A stretch of 64,000 nt of DNA from Isoetes taiwanensis (Eukaryota > Streptophyta > Lycopodiopsida > Isoetales > Isoetaceae). The notes beneath the pieces are model-generated. The model made no database searches and had not been told where the DNA came from. It was given only the letters and a program-made list of their open reading frames with translations. Positions 20,650 through 31,147 of the stretch are shown here, in pieces (within the stretch, counting starts at the first letter, position 1; each line of letters begins with the position of its first letter). Location of the stretch: NCBI GenBank assembly GCA_021234155.1, contig JAJEKV010000026.1, forward strand, positions 18,158,617 through 18,222,616, given 5' to 3'. The position numbers were made by a program, and so were the translations under genes.

Positions 20650-22990
20650 GGTCCTTCAGGTAGACATGGTTAAAATAAAAGTATGTTTCAAGCAATGTGA
20701 CCTCTTCTATTGCTCAGCTTATGCTTAGGTTTAGGTTGACATGGTTAAAATACAAATATGTTTCAAGCAATGTGACCTCTTTTATGTGCTTCATCCTCAT
20801 ATCTTCAGATGTCTTAAGGGTAGTCCTTATTCTCTCTAGCTTAGATTCCCTGCCATGCTTTGAAGATGAGTAGTGTTGCTTTAGATGAGTTTAAAGATGA
20901 GAGAGCATTTCCTCCATTTTTCTAGATCCTAATAAGAGCACCAGCAAGACATATCTTCCTTCCAAGCATGTAATAAATATCCTCTTTATTTTCATTTATT
21001 TTTATAGCTAAGAAGTCTGTTGCAATAGTAATGACTTATAACATAAAGGACGATGAAAATCTTATTGAGATGGGAATGCATAATGTTACCAATATATAAT
21101 TGAGGTCGACATTCACATATATGCACTGAAGATCAACGCTAGCGGATGTGTTTTGCAGATAATGTGCAGCAAATTCATATTGAATGCCATTCACATTTAT
21201 GCACTAAAGATCAAGGCTAATAGGTGTATTTTGCAGATAATGTGCAGCAAATTGATATTGAATGCCATTCTACACCAAAAGGTACGAAACTCCAAAGTAG
21301 AGTAGCATTTGAATTTGATTCTCCATCGCTTATATTTTTATATAACATGGCCCTATTTGATCCTTGCTATAACAAAATAATATGTGTAGCAGTATCCTAT
21401 TTGAAGTCACAACATATCCATGAACTCATTACATGCCCATTTGTTAATGTGAACATATGAAATATAGCGATATATATAGCTTTAGAGTTATTATCACAGG
21501 ATATGGTAATACTGAAAATTGAATGCTAAAATTGACAAAGTTTGCACCCAAGATATATAAAAGCAAATGTTTCTAGGAGGAGTTAGGGTATACTTCAATT
21601 CGGGAGAGAACAAAGAACTCACTTCTTAATATGCAAACACAAAAAGTGAGTCCTCTGTTCACTCCCAAACACAAGAAACACACAAGAGATAGTCTTACAA
21701 GTAGGTGCCATGTTGGAGGTATATTTTGAGAATTTTTGCATATATGTTCTCATTACGGACACTGGTGACTCCCAGACATAAGAAATACAACATTATGTTT
21801 GAGATTTTCTAACACTTATCTCCTATCTTCCAGGTACATTTTGAAGAAGGTTAGACTTTGTTCCAAGCCTCAAAGATCTGCACATTACCACACATAAGAA
21901 ATGCAACATTTGTGCTTGGGATTTTCGCACAACTAGGTGCTATTTTGCGATATTTTGAAAAAGATTAGACTTGCTACAAGCGGACTGAAGGGATTTGGAG
22001 ATACAGGAAGTGAGTTCAAAGTTATGTTTTGTACTATTTGCATTTTTAAAAGAATGGTAGAATTAGGTCTAAAAAATTGCAGTGGCAGTATATTGGATTT
22101 CCAATTTGTAGCTAGCCCATTGTTACGGGTAAAATTTTGTTTGCACTTTTATTTCATATTGGCTAGCATTTATATTGATGATTCTACCTTTCAGTCAGAA
22201 TTGCTTATGAACTAATGAAATTAAAATTGAATTTTATAATTCTTTGCTTTCTCCGGAAAAGAATCTTTTTCTGGTTATTGAATAATGATTCGAGAATCTT
22301 TCGTAAGGGGATTGGATGCGTCTTGAAGATTATGGCAATTTCGCTTTAGATCTCGAATGCCTTTAATATTTTGAGATTACGAACTTGCATATACCCAAGA
22401 TCTCTCAATTTGCACTCCCTCATTGATCACCTACTAATATCAAACATTTATTACAGCTACATCCATCAGTTCCATCCATGCTTGCTTTAGTTCAACATGC
22501 TTTAGGTTCATGGATACATCGATCGCATGATATCCCCATATTAACTAAACAACCTTATCCACTTTGTATGCCCATGCCTGAAATAACACTCTTAATTCAA
22601 ACTTATTATAACTATAGCATGTGAATATCAAAATATTCACTATTCATCGAGCATTGCTCAAAGTACTGTAGCAACAATGTTTACCTTAATCAGCCTATAT
22701 CGATCACTTGATTCAACTAACCATGGTATAGGGCCTAGCTGCAATACCATGGATATGCATCTACAAAATATCTATGCCTTTTTTTTCAAGGAATCTTCAT
22801 TGTATAGATTCAGAATTGCATCTATTACATGACGTGTATCAGGCTTTTAAGATGAAGATGGATTTGTTTTAGGAGGCATGACATGGGGAGATCGTTAAAG
22901 TGTCAACAACCTTTCGTGGCAGTAAATGGCAAATCTCCACAGCCAACTAAAATACTATTCCACGAACAAAGACAACACGACTATAAAACA
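20650..22990. other. noncoding interior of the TIR element
   Basis: No supported gene. 21150-21290 contains a ~69-bp direct duplication around GCAGATAATGTGCAGCAAAT. 20640-20790 repeats TTCAAGCAATGTGACCTCTT. The rest is AT-rich intron-like sequence. Confidence 0.45.
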
Positions 22991-23014
22991 ACCAACCGCA
23001 TAAATCAGTATAAA

Positions 23015-23042
23015 GCCCGGCAACGCCGGGCACTATAACTAG
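23015..23042 (+). mobile_element. Helitron-like 3' terminus
   Basis: A GC-rich hairpin GCCCGGCAACGCCGGGC (23015-23031) is followed by ACTATAA and the terminal CTAG (23039-23042), with T next, the expected Helitron 3' layout (hairpin a few bases before CTRR, insertion between A and T). The 5' end is not certain; TC-starting sites exist near 22401 and 22426, which would give a ~0.6-kb nonautonomous element. No Rep/helicase is present. Confidence 0.6.
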
Positions 23043-23117
23043 TTTCTTAAAGTTTTGATTGTGAAATTCTGTAGCTTTGCTAACAAGATACTGGCAATGC
23101 ATATATTTATTTTGCAG

Positions 23118-23152
23118 ATGGATGAGGTATTAGCATCTCCCATTTCATTGAG
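23118..23152 (+). pseudogene. possible small captured exon
   Basis: ATGGATGAGG starts immediately after tattttgcag and reads MDEVLASPISLR up to a GTATTT donor-like site. It lies just right of the Helitron-like end, in the same orientation as the unknown captured gene at 13202-14480. It is too short to be sure. Confidence 0.2.
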
Positions 23153-23559
23153 GTATTTGAAAAGGTATGAGCTTTATGATTCATGCATAGCTATGTTTTT
23201 CTTTTGCATATTATTGTGTATCAGAAGAAAGGAATTATCCATCGACCGGATGATATCCTGGACAACAATATGTACCTTAGTACGTTACATGCATTAACAT
23301 ACCTTACATGCAAGCTTAAAGTATCTTATTATTTTTTGTGCAAATTTGATAAACTTGAGTTATGGAACTTATTATTTATGAGTTTTGGAAATGGTAGGGG
23401 GTTCAAATCCCCTTGCTCTCTAATTTTTGAAATAATACCTCAATACATAAGAAACCGTCCACAGTTCTTAATAGTTTTAGTCTATTAAACTTGAAATGCT
23501 TCAGACTACAGAGCATTATTGATTATCATAGCGGTTTATAAATGATAACCATGAAGTTA

Positions 23560-24040
23560 ATGCTTAAAAAACCGTGCACATTTGGAGAGATAACAATTAT
23601 AGTAATGGTGACACATTGCAAACCATGTGCATTTAGCCATGCTAGTTTATCACAATAACTAACCACGTTATAAAATTACATGAATAAAGCACCATATTAG
23701 ACCACATCCACAACCAAGCTAGTTTATCACAATAACCAACCACATTATAAAATTGCATGAATAAAGCACCATATTAAACCACATCCACAACCATAACGTT
23801 TATCACATGGATAAACTATACTATAAAACCACTATAACATACCACATCCATTTACCAATATAATATACCACTTTGACAAATTCTACAAAGAAGCCATTTT
23901 CATTAACCATGTTATAATACCACCCTAACAAACCTTACAAGAGAACCCATTACTTTAGCCACATATGGTTTTTAATGAAATTAACCCCCAAAGCTGCATT
24001 GGTTTGGTAGAATGGTTTTCTAGTCATAACCATGGGAAAA
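23560..24040. repeat. right subterminal repeats of the TIR element
   Basis: AACCACAT and ACCATATTA motifs recur. A ~78-bp unit (GCTAGTTTATCACAATAAC.AACCAC) occurs twice in tandem around 23638-23800. In inverted orientation these match the GTGGTTT motifs of the left end. Such clusters are usually transposase-binding regions in DNA transposons; here that is inference. Confidence 0.6.
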
Positions 24041-24073
24041 ACCATGTAGTGTTTTAATTTTGGGTGCCTTGTG

Positions 24074-25210
24074 TAATTGTGCTGGTCAAAATAAGAACAG
24101 GTGGATGTTTTCTTTCCTATCCTACTTAACTGATGTGGGTATGTTTGAAAGAGTCAATTTGGGGTTCCTAATGCCCGGACATACTCATGAGGATGTGGAT
24201 GCATTGTTTGGAAAATATAGTCATGTATTGAGACAACAGACAGTTACCAACTTTCCCAGGCTATTGGAAATATTTCATGGATGTACAAATCCATCTCCTA
24301 TAGGATCTATCATAGAAGAAGTGCCTCCCATGGAAGAGTTTTGTGGATGGTTATGCTCTCTCGACATAGAAGGTCATTCTAGACCTCTTCAATTCACTTT
24401 TTGGGTGAGAGAAGGGATTCCAATCATGCAATGGAAAATGAGACCTTCGGAGGAGAAGTGGAGAGGTGGGGCAGAAATTTGGCACAGGGGATGCAAATGG
24501 CAAGCCTATGATACCTCCCCGGTCAACCAAAAGCTCTAAAACCAACTGAAGAAGTCAAGCAATTGGGATTGACTAAGGATGGCATCAATGACTACATCAA
24601 GCATTGGCAAACTAATTCAGATGAGACTAATGCATTGATAGATTATTGGAAGAAGGTGATCAACTTGTTGGATGAGGTAGACACATCCTCTCGGAAAGAG
24701 CTTGAAAAGAAGGGTGGTTCCCTAAAAGTAAGTGGAAAACATTAGTCGGTGTCTTGACGAAGATGATGGTACCATTAGTAGCATTGTGAAGGCATATGCT
24801 CCTCCTCAACTGATAAACACTATGTTGGTCCTAAGAAGGATAGGCCAAAATATCCGGGCATGGATTGTTATGAACCTTCTCTTGGCGGGAGTGCCACCAA
24901 TTTGTAGTAGTAAAACCAGCAGATCTAGAGACCTATCCAGTGTGGTTGGGATGGACTATCTCGGATATTTGCAAAGAAGACGGTGATGTTAACTTCAATA
25001 AGGTGCGCGTGGAATGGTGGTGTCCAGTACATCAGTTGAGTAATGTCACCGATAAAGAAAGATATTTAGATTGTTGGACAAAGAGGTGGAGGAGAAATCC
25101 TAGTGATCCTGATCTTTGGCTAGACATTGAAACCGTATTGTACTCGTGGACTCCAAAAACTATTCCTAGTAAAACAGCGAGAGTTACAATACCTCAGGAT
25201 GTAAGGAATA
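24074..25210 (+). pseudogene. DUF7869-type gene, central and 3' part (interrupted)
   Basis: Directly after the TIR element, coding resumes in frame with CAGQNKNRWMFSFLSYLTDV and MPGHTHEDVDALFGKYS, the core acidic/His motifs of the RNase H-like DUF7869 domain. Three overlapping frames (24074-24539, 24563-24745, 24732-25210) continue a plausible C-terminal domain (MEEFCGWLCS; DISKWWCPVHQLSN-like), so at least two frameshifts have occurred. At 25210 the LINE interrupts it; the last 16 codons lie at 31736-31786. Missing frame integrity makes it a pseudogene. Confidence 0.7.
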
Positions 25211-25377
25211 TATATTTTTTTTTTGTAGGCAAGTTCTTTATTTTTTTATTAATATAGTATAAAGGAGATAGTACAATGGCCCCTTAATGGGTATATAGGA
25301 GCCTGCATTGAGCATCTCTGTCCCCTTCAAGTTAGAGGATGTTATTCCGTCCACTTTATGTGACCTTATTCCTATAT

Positions 25378-28300
25378 TCATTCTTCTCCACTCTCATTAC
25401 CAGTAATAGCCCAAGAGGTGACAAAGTAATTGTAGAATCCACTCAATCTGCCAATCTTGTCAAAATCCTTATCATAGGTGGCTCCGTACTTCCTTCTGTG
25501 CGAGATTCCTAGTAAGGCCACCTCAAAGTTGAATGAAGCAAAGATTCTGTTGTGGTCTGCTGGTTTTGTGCCTATGGATACCTCACACCGATGCTTCCAG
25601 ACACACCATAAGGCAATAATGATGAGTGATCTGCAAACCTTGGTGCACCTCCTTGTGAGGATTTGCGGCCATCCTAAATCACTTGTTTCAAGTCCGAGAA
25701 TGGGCATGATCCTTCTCCAAAATGGGCTGATCTTACCGCAGAAAAACATGTGTTCTATTCCTTCTTCACTTGGGCAGCCTAAAGGGCACATTGCTGCTGT
25801 TACCATTTTCCTTTGGAGAAGTCTTGAGAGCGTAGAGATTCCTCCTTGCCATGCCATCCACACAAATACCTGTAATTTCTTTGAGCACCAATTGTCCCAG
25901 CATTTCACTAACTGAGGAATGAGGCTTTCTTGATCTAATCCCAGTTTTCGTCCCACTTTGAAAGGTGCTCTTTGTAGCAGCCTTCTGTATATCCCATTAA
26001 CCTTATATCCCTTGCTGGCATCGCTTTCATCTGCCATAGTCCATTCCTCTGGTGTTCCTTGCTCACCTGAATAGACATCTACTCTTTTAAGGATGAACCT
26101 GTAAAGCTTCCTATTCCCAGGTCCATCCCCTACCGTGTTCTTCAACGAGGACCATGCTTTCCATCTCTGAAGGTCTGAATTCCAGATATCTTTGAACTTG
26201 CTAATTCCTGCGCTTACCCAATTGTTGACCAATCTAGGATGTGCCAAGGCAAGTGGCTGATTTTCGACCCTGCTTACATGGCTGCTCCAGAATATTAAGT
26301 GCTCACCTACTTTCCATGGGAGCTCCTCTTGCTTGAGATGCTTAGCCACATCTGACCATGAGAGGAGGAGATTCTTCATCATTGCCGATATGCCCGTTCC
26401 AATTTCAACCTGATAATATGCTGAATTTGGGAGTACCATCGAGAGAGAAGGTTTACCTTTTGGGTGACATCTTGTTAGTGCATGCCTTATGAACCCCAAA
26501 GCTGGTGAATGATTATCATGTAGGGCTCTCCAAACCTGTTTTGCTCCAAGTGCTAATGCTTGGGTTCGAATGTCTTTAAGGCCAAGCCCTCCATCCTTTC
26601 TGTTTCTGCATACTTCTATCCATGCAAGCTTCGATGCACCACTCCATAGGAAGTTTCGGATGATTTTTTCTATTTGCTTATACACATATTTGGGCCCTAT
26701 AAGGATACTGGAGAGATATACATGTGAGGACCCCAAAATTGCATTGCAGACTGCAATTCTTCCAGCAAGAGTGAGACATTTAGAGGACCATAGACTGACC
26801 TTCTTCTTAAGCTTGTCAAATATAGGATTCCAAAGTCCTTTGAGAGCAAGATCTGGGCTGAGAGGAATTCCGAGAAGGGTGCTTGCTTCCTTTTTTGAGA
26901 GGATTTTCATGTCAAGGCTTAGCAGGCAGGGATCAACTGGCTCAACAAATGGCCACATCACGGAGCATTTCTTGGTATTCAGCTCAATGCCCGAGATCAA
27001 GGAGAACTTTTTTATGAGTTCTATGAATCTAGGAATACTTTGATCATCATACCTTATGAATGCGAAGGTGTCGTCTGCGAATTGCATCAAGGGAAGCTGC
27101 TTGTGAGGTTCTTCTGGCAAGGCAAGCCCTTGTATCAGACCTTTTTGTTGCTGATCCTTCACCATTGAACTCAAGAGGTGTGCCACCAAGATAAATAGGT
27201 ATGGGGCTAACGGGCAGCCCTGTCGCACTCCTCGTTTGAGAGGGAAGACCTTTGATGGACAGCCATTAATCATAACTGAGGCAGAACCAGCCCTCAGGAG
27301 CCCAAGTATTAACTCCTGTGCTCCTTTAGCCATGTTAAGTCTGTCGAGAATTGAGGCCAGTGCATCCCATCGGATCGTGTCGTAGGCTTTGGCAAAATCT
27401 AATTTGAGGAGCACACATTTTTGTTTAGAGGTGACAGCCCAATGCATACCTTCTACGGCAGCTAGATAATTGTCGTGGATTGATCGTCCAGGTAGAAAGG
27501 CCGACTGCTCACACCCAATGATTCTTGTTAGGCTGTTTTTGAGTCTATTGGCTATCGTTTTAGCAAATATCTTGTACAAGGTGTTAGTGAGAGCAATAGG
27601 ACGCCATTCATGGAAGTGAGCAGGCTTGCTCACTTTGGGGACTAGTGTGATGAAGCCAGTGGCTATGGCTGGATGGAGGGATCGACATGCCCAGGCATCC
27701 TTAAGTGTTGCAAGCACCTCTGGTCCTAGAAGATCCCAGAATTCAACAAAAAACTCCGGGGGCATCCCATCCGGTCCTGGAGATTTCTCGCTGGCCATCG
27801 TAGAGACAGTTTTGAAGATTTCCTCTAATGTGAGCTCTTGCATTAATTTCTCATTGTCTTGAGGCGTAAAACTCTCTTGTAGAGTATCAAGAGCCTCTTC
27901 AAGAAAACCCTGCTGAGGCAGAAGCACTGGAGAATCATTAAACAAAGCGGTGTATTTGCTCACAAAAAAGTCTTCGATATGCTTTGGGTCTGATACTTTT
28001 TGGCCGAGATCATTGCTGATTTCTGTGATGCCATTGGAGGCCATTCTGGATCCAGCCATTCTAAAAAATAGTTTTGAGCTTTCCTGGTCTATTTCCACAT
28101 ATCCTCTAGTTTTGGATCGGATAGCTGCCCCTTTGGCCTCTACCTCTTCTAATGCTTTGATTTCATTTTCTATTTGTTCCTCTGCTAGATGAAGTCTGCC
28201 ATCCCTTGGCTTGTTCAAGAGTTCCTGTCTGACCTTTCTTATCTTCCCATAAAGCTCTTCCTTGGTCTGTTTGAAAGCCTCAGCTTTAGCTTTTCCCCAC

Positions 28301-29193
28301 AGTTTAACCCAGTTTTTTATGTCCTTGATTCTCTTGGTCCATCTTAGCATACTCGGAAGGTGGGAGTATGAAGGTAATTTCTGGAAAAAATCTCTGAATT
28401 CAAGGCAGAATTCTTGCTTGTTGAGGAAGCTCGAGTTGAACTTGAATGGGGTATTCGATCTAGGCTTGATTGATTTGCCTTTGAGTATCAAAATTTGTGG
28501 CAAATGATCTGACTGTGTATAGGAGATATCTGAGTGAACATAGCAGCCTTCAAAGGCTTTGGCACCTTTGTTGGCTATATAAAAACGATCCAGCAAACAG
28601 TAAACTCTTTTCTCACCTTTTTGTTTGTTGCTCCATGAGTATAGATTGTTGGAAGGAGGGATTAGGCATAATCCAGTGCTTGCTAGAAGAGCTTCCCATT
28701 CTATTTTTTCCTCCATTGTGAGGTTTCTATTAAGGCCTAGTTTCTGATTCCAGCTGTCTGTCATATTGAGGTCCCCAGCAAAGACCCAAGTGATTGGAGT
28801 TTGCCGATTCATCCAATCCTTTATCTCCCTCCAGAGGCGGGCTCTTTCTGAAGGTGAATTTGAGGCATAAACATTTATAATTCCCCAACTTTGATGCTGG
28901 TCTTCTTCCTGTATCATGATAGCTTGCCATCTACCAGAAATGCTACAGAATGTGTCACTAACCTTTATGTTTTTCCAGAGGATAGAGATTCCCCCTTTGG
29001 TACCTGTTGCCTGCGAGCTGAGAGATGAGTATCCTCTGCCTATCCAGTCTCCCAGGGATCTGGCTCCAAAATTGTCCAGTCGATGTTCTTGAACCAACAA
29101 AATATCTGCTCCCATAGCCCTAATTGCAGTTAAAACCCTTGCTCTTTTGAGGGCTCCACGTATCCCTCTCAGGTTCCATGATGCAATCTTCAT
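25378..29193 (-). CDS. LINE ORF2: endonuclease-reverse transcriptase, 1,271 aa
   Basis: The N-terminus is an apurinic-type endonuclease: SWNLRGI (residue ~5), QEHR (~35), GDLN (140-143), SDHLP (228-232). The reverse transcriptase follows (about 480-760), with SPGPDGMPPEFF, DFAKAYDTIRWD, GVRQGCPLAPYLF and the catalytic FADDT at 705-709. The C-terminus (about 1090-1170) is a zf-RVT-like Cys/His region. The protein nicks target DNA and copies the element RNA. The start ATG overlaps the ORF1 stop as ATGA (29193-29190), which suggests termination-reinitiation. All landmark residues are present; the ORF appears functional. Confidence 0.95.
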   Translation of the reverse strand: MKIASWNLRGIRGALKRARVLTAIRAMGADILLVQEHRLDNFGARSLGDWIGRGYSSLSSQATGTKGGISILWKNIKVSDTFCSISGRWQAIMIQEEDQHQSWGIINVYASNSPSERARLWREIKDWMNRQTPITWVFAGDLNMTDSWNQKLGLNRNLTMEEKIEWEALLASTGLCLIPPSNNLYSWSNKQKGEKRVYCLLDRFYIANKGAKAFEGCYVHSDISYTQSDHLPQILILKGKSIKPRSNTPFKFNSSFLNKQEFCLEFRDFFQKLPSYSHLPSMLRWTKRIKDIKNWVKLWGKAKAEAFKQTKEELYGKIRKVRQELLNKPRDGRLHLAEEQIENEIKALEEVEAKGAAIRSKTRGYVEIDQESSKLFFRMAGSRMASNGITEISNDLGQKVSDPKHIEDFFVSKYTALFNDSPVLLPQQGFLEEALDTLQESFTPQDNEKLMQELTLEEIFKTVSTMASEKSPGPDGMPPEFFVEFWDLLGPEVLATLKDAWACRSLHPAIATGFITLVPKVSKPAHFHEWRPIALTNTLYKIFAKTIANRLKNSLTRIIGCEQSAFLPGRSIHDNYLAAVEGMHWAVTSKQKCVLLKLDFAKAYDTIRWDALASILDRLNMAKGAQELILGLLRAGSASVMINGCPSKVFPLKRGVRQGCPLAPYLFILVAHLLSSMVKDQQQKGLIQGLALPEEPHKQLPLMQFADDTFAFIRYDDQSIPRFIELIKKFSLISGIELNTKKCSVMWPFVEPVDPCLLSLDMKILSKKEASTLLGIPLSPDLALKGLWNPIFDKLKKKVSLWSSKCLTLAGRIAVCNAILGSSHVYLSSILIGPKYVYKQIEKIIRNFLWSGASKLAWIEVCRNRKDGGLGLKDIRTQALALGAKQVWRALHDNHSPALGFIRHALTRCHPKGKPSLSMVLPNSAYYQVEIGTGISAMMKNLLLSWSDVAKHLKQEELPWKVGEHLIFWSSHVSRVENQPLALAHPRLVNNWVSAGISKFKDIWNSDLQRWKAWSSLKNTVGDGPGNRKLYRFILKRVDVYSGEQGTPEEWTMADESDASKGYKVNGIYRRLLQRAPFKVGRKLGLDQESLIPQLVKCWDNWCSKKLQVFVWMAWQGGISTLSRLLQRKMVTAAMCPLGCPSEEGIEHMFFCGKISPFWRRIMPILGLETSDLGWPQILTRRCTKVCRSLIIIALWCVWKHRCEVSIGTKPADHNRIFASFNFEVALLGISHRRKYGATYDKDFDKIGRLSGFYNYFVTSWAITGNESGEE

Positions 29194-30776
29194 GGGGTGG
29201 GGGAGGTTGTCGATTCTCCTGCCAAGCCTATCTCAGACTCCTTGCCCTCCATTGTAGCTTCATTATGGCTTACTGAGTTGTCATCCTTGCTTTCAGAGTG
29301 GCATCTCAATTTATTTGCCCTCTCTCTGGCCCTTCTCCTTCTCCTTCTTCCGGCTGCTCCAGAAGTAGAGGATAATGCCACAACCAACTCAATTTCATGT
29401 TCCTCTGAGTGTTTGCCTGAACCTGTACAAGTCACGACTGCAGTTCTCTCATCCATCACATGGGGCTGCACAGCTTGACTGTATGTGCCCTGTGGTTGGC
29501 TGATACGATGATCTTCTTGCCTATCTATTGTAGCTTTAGCTTGATTATGAGGAATACCTGTCACCATCCCATCTGCAACTTCGATAGTTACCACTCCCAC
29601 TGTATTGGCTGCATTCACCTTTCTGTCATCATTTCTTTCCCTCCTTGGAGACCCACTGGCATTTGTACCTGCTTCCAAGCCGTTGGGGAGGGTGGCCTCC
29701 ATCTGTTTATCTTTTGCCTTATCTACATGTTGTGTGGAATCCTTATCTGGCACGATAGTGACCTGCTTATTTGCATACTCAAGAGGAGCCACTTGTGGCA
29801 AGGCCGTGTGGCTCACAGGCAGAACATCCCCAGGCAGAACATCCCCTGGGTCTTGGGCTTGGCCAGCAGGCAGAATATCCTCTGGCTCTCTAATTCTCAA
29901 TCTTCCTCCAGAGGGAGACCCTCTATAGCCACCCCTCCTCCTGCCAATAGACTGATAACCAATGAGCTGGTAGCCATCACTGTCAACCTGGGCCGTTGCT
30001 TTCCCTTTGTCTGTAGCAGAGTGGGTGGGGTAGAATCTGTTGGCAGGACAGATATTCTTACCCACATGTAGTCTGTTAGAACAGACTTCGCAAATTGGTG
30101 GAAGGCCTTCAAATTTAAGAGGGAAAGTGATATTCTCCCTGTGATACCCCTTACAGCTGATGCTCTCAGGCAGTGCCTTCATTAAATCCACCATGAAACA
30201 AACTCTGGGCACTGCTTCTGGACGAAATTCCAGAGCCACAAATTCTCCTACCTTTGAGAACAGGATCTTGAGAGCAGCTTCATTCCAGTATTCACAACTT
30301 AGGCCTATTAGAGGGACCCAAACTGGAAATGGCAGAGAGCTAGGATTCTCAGCATTAAAACCAGACCTCCATTTTTGCAGATAGAATTCACCCACTTCAC
30401 AGGCAATTATCCCTCTTCGTAAGAGTATCTCCACTTCTTTCTCATTGTTGGCCTCCACCACAAAATAAGAACCACCTAAAGAAATGATTCTTGGAAGAGC
30501 CTGGGTCCTGCAGATTCTCTCCATGGTCCTCCTGATTGTTGCAAGGGTGGGAGATCCACGGATGATGCATCCGATGATTCCAATAGCACTTAATCTTCTT
30601 ATCCTGTTAGCCACTACTGCTAGGTGTAGAGAGACATCCCCTTCTTCAACTGCTTCACTGGGGGGGATTGGCTCTTTCACCATTTCTTCCAACAGATTCA
30701 CATCCTGTGCCACCTCTTGTGCTACGACCTCAGAGAACTTTCTGTTGCTGCCCTTAAAATCTGGCTCGGTATTCAT
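29190..30776 (-). CDS. LINE ORF1: DUF4283-like RNA-binding protein with zinc knuckle, ~528 aa
   Basis: The most likely start is the ATG at 30776 (MNTEPDFKGS); the open frame extends a few codons upstream without an ATG. Residues ~45-190 resemble the DUF4283 fold of plant L1/Tnt-like ORF1 proteins (TMERICRTQALPRIISLGGS; EFYLQKWRSGFN). A zinc knuckle CEVCSNRLHVGKNIC (CX2CX4HX5C) follows at ~240. The rest is a long low-complexity, disordered region ending in an Arg-rich patch (GRRRRRRARERANKLRC). It would coat the element RNA and accompany ORF2 protein. The frame is intact. Confidence 0.88.
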   Translation of the reverse strand: MNTEPDFKGSNRKFSEVVAQEVAQDVNLLEEMVKEPIPPSEAVEEGDVSLHLAVVANRIRRLSAIGIIGCIIRGSPTLATIRRTMERICRTQALPRIISLGGSYFVVEANNEKEVEILLRRGIIACEVGEFYLQKWRSGFNAENPSSLPFPVWVPLIGLSCEYWNEAALKILFSKVGEFVALEFRPEAVPRVCFMVDLMKALPESISCKGYHRENITFPLKFEGLPPICEVCSNRLHVGKNICPANRFYPTHSATDKGKATAQVDSDGYQLIGYQSIGRRRGGYRGSPSGGRLRIREPEDILPAGQAQDPGDVLPGDVLPVSHTALPQVAPLEYANKQVTIVPDKDSTQHVDKAKDKQMEATLPNGLEAGTNASGSPRRERNDDRKVNAANTVGVVTIEVADGMVTGIPHNQAKATIDRQEDHRISQPQGTYSQAVQPHVMDERTAVVTCTGSGKHSEEHEIELVVALSSTSGAAGRRRRRRARERANKLRCHSESKDDNSVSHNEATMEGKESEIGLAGESTTSPTP

Positions 30777-31110
30777 TGAAGAGCTCAACTTGGACGTTGG
30801 CTCCCAATGCGTTGCAGTGAAGAAGAAAGGAACCTATTGATTGTGGCTCTGGAACTCCAGTAACTCCAACGATACACTCCTTTCTATTTTTCCAAAACCA
30901 AGGGGAAGGGAAAGCTCCCTGGACTGAAAGATAGCGGAATGGGAATTCTTTGTCAACAAAGAAAGATACCCACAGATCCCCAGGAGGTGCAGAAAGCCAC
31001 CCCCAGAGCGTGACCTCGAAGCTAGAGATAAAGGCTAAGTATTTGACGAAACCCCCAGAAGAAGATTGCAAGACCTCAGACCGGGTGCTAGACGAGGCAG
31101 AATGGGCCAT
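30754..31110 (-). CDS. small ORF upstream of and overlapping LINE ORF1, ~118 aa
   Basis: Starting at the ATG at 31110 (MAHSASSSTRSEV) the frame reads YLAFISSFEVTLWGWLSAPP, WVSFFVDKEFPFRYLSVQGA and ends VELFNEYRARF, overlapping the ORF1 start by 23 nt. Its composition is protein-like (aromatic, mixed polarity), not random. No family is recognised. It may be a leader ORF of this LINE family or the remains of an older, longer ORF1. Expression is unknown. Confidence 0.45.
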   Translation of the reverse strand: MAHSASSSTRSEVLQSSSGGFVKYLAFISSFEVTLWGWLSAPPGDLWVSFFVDKEFPFRYLSVQGAFPSPWFWKNRKECIVGVTGVPEPQSIGSFLLHCNALGANVQVELFNEYRARF

Positions 31111-31147
31111 AGGACATTGTTGATAAATCAAATGGACTAGGTAGAGC

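Larger units (their letters stand above)
10424..24073. mobile_element. 13,650-bp TIR element with TAAT duplication, inserted in the DUF7869-type gene
   Basis: The ends are perfect 16-bp inverted repeats (CACAAGGCACCCAAAA at 10424-10439; complement at 24058-24073), weakly extended to ~28 bp. TAAT flanks both ends (10420-10423; 24074-24077). Removing the element plus one TAAT rejoins Leu-Asp-Asn to Cys-Ala-Gly-Gln in frame, which fixes the boundaries. Both ends have dense AACCAC/GTGGTT motifs (10440-10980; 23560-24040), like CACTA subterminal repeats, but the duplication is 4 bp rather than 3. No transposase is seen inside. The cargo is fragments of host genes (purine permease, casein kinase II alpha, an unknown gene) and a Helitron-like end. 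The superfamily is undetermined. Confidence 0.85.

Noticed and set aside
10424-24073. Standard CACTA assignment for the 13.65-kb element
   Set aside because: The ends are CACAAGG and not CACTA, and the flanks agree over four bases (TAAT), not three; the class is left open.
26570-27043. Plus-strand ORFs within 25.4-31.4 kb
   Set aside because: They are shadows of the LINE ORFs on the minus strand.
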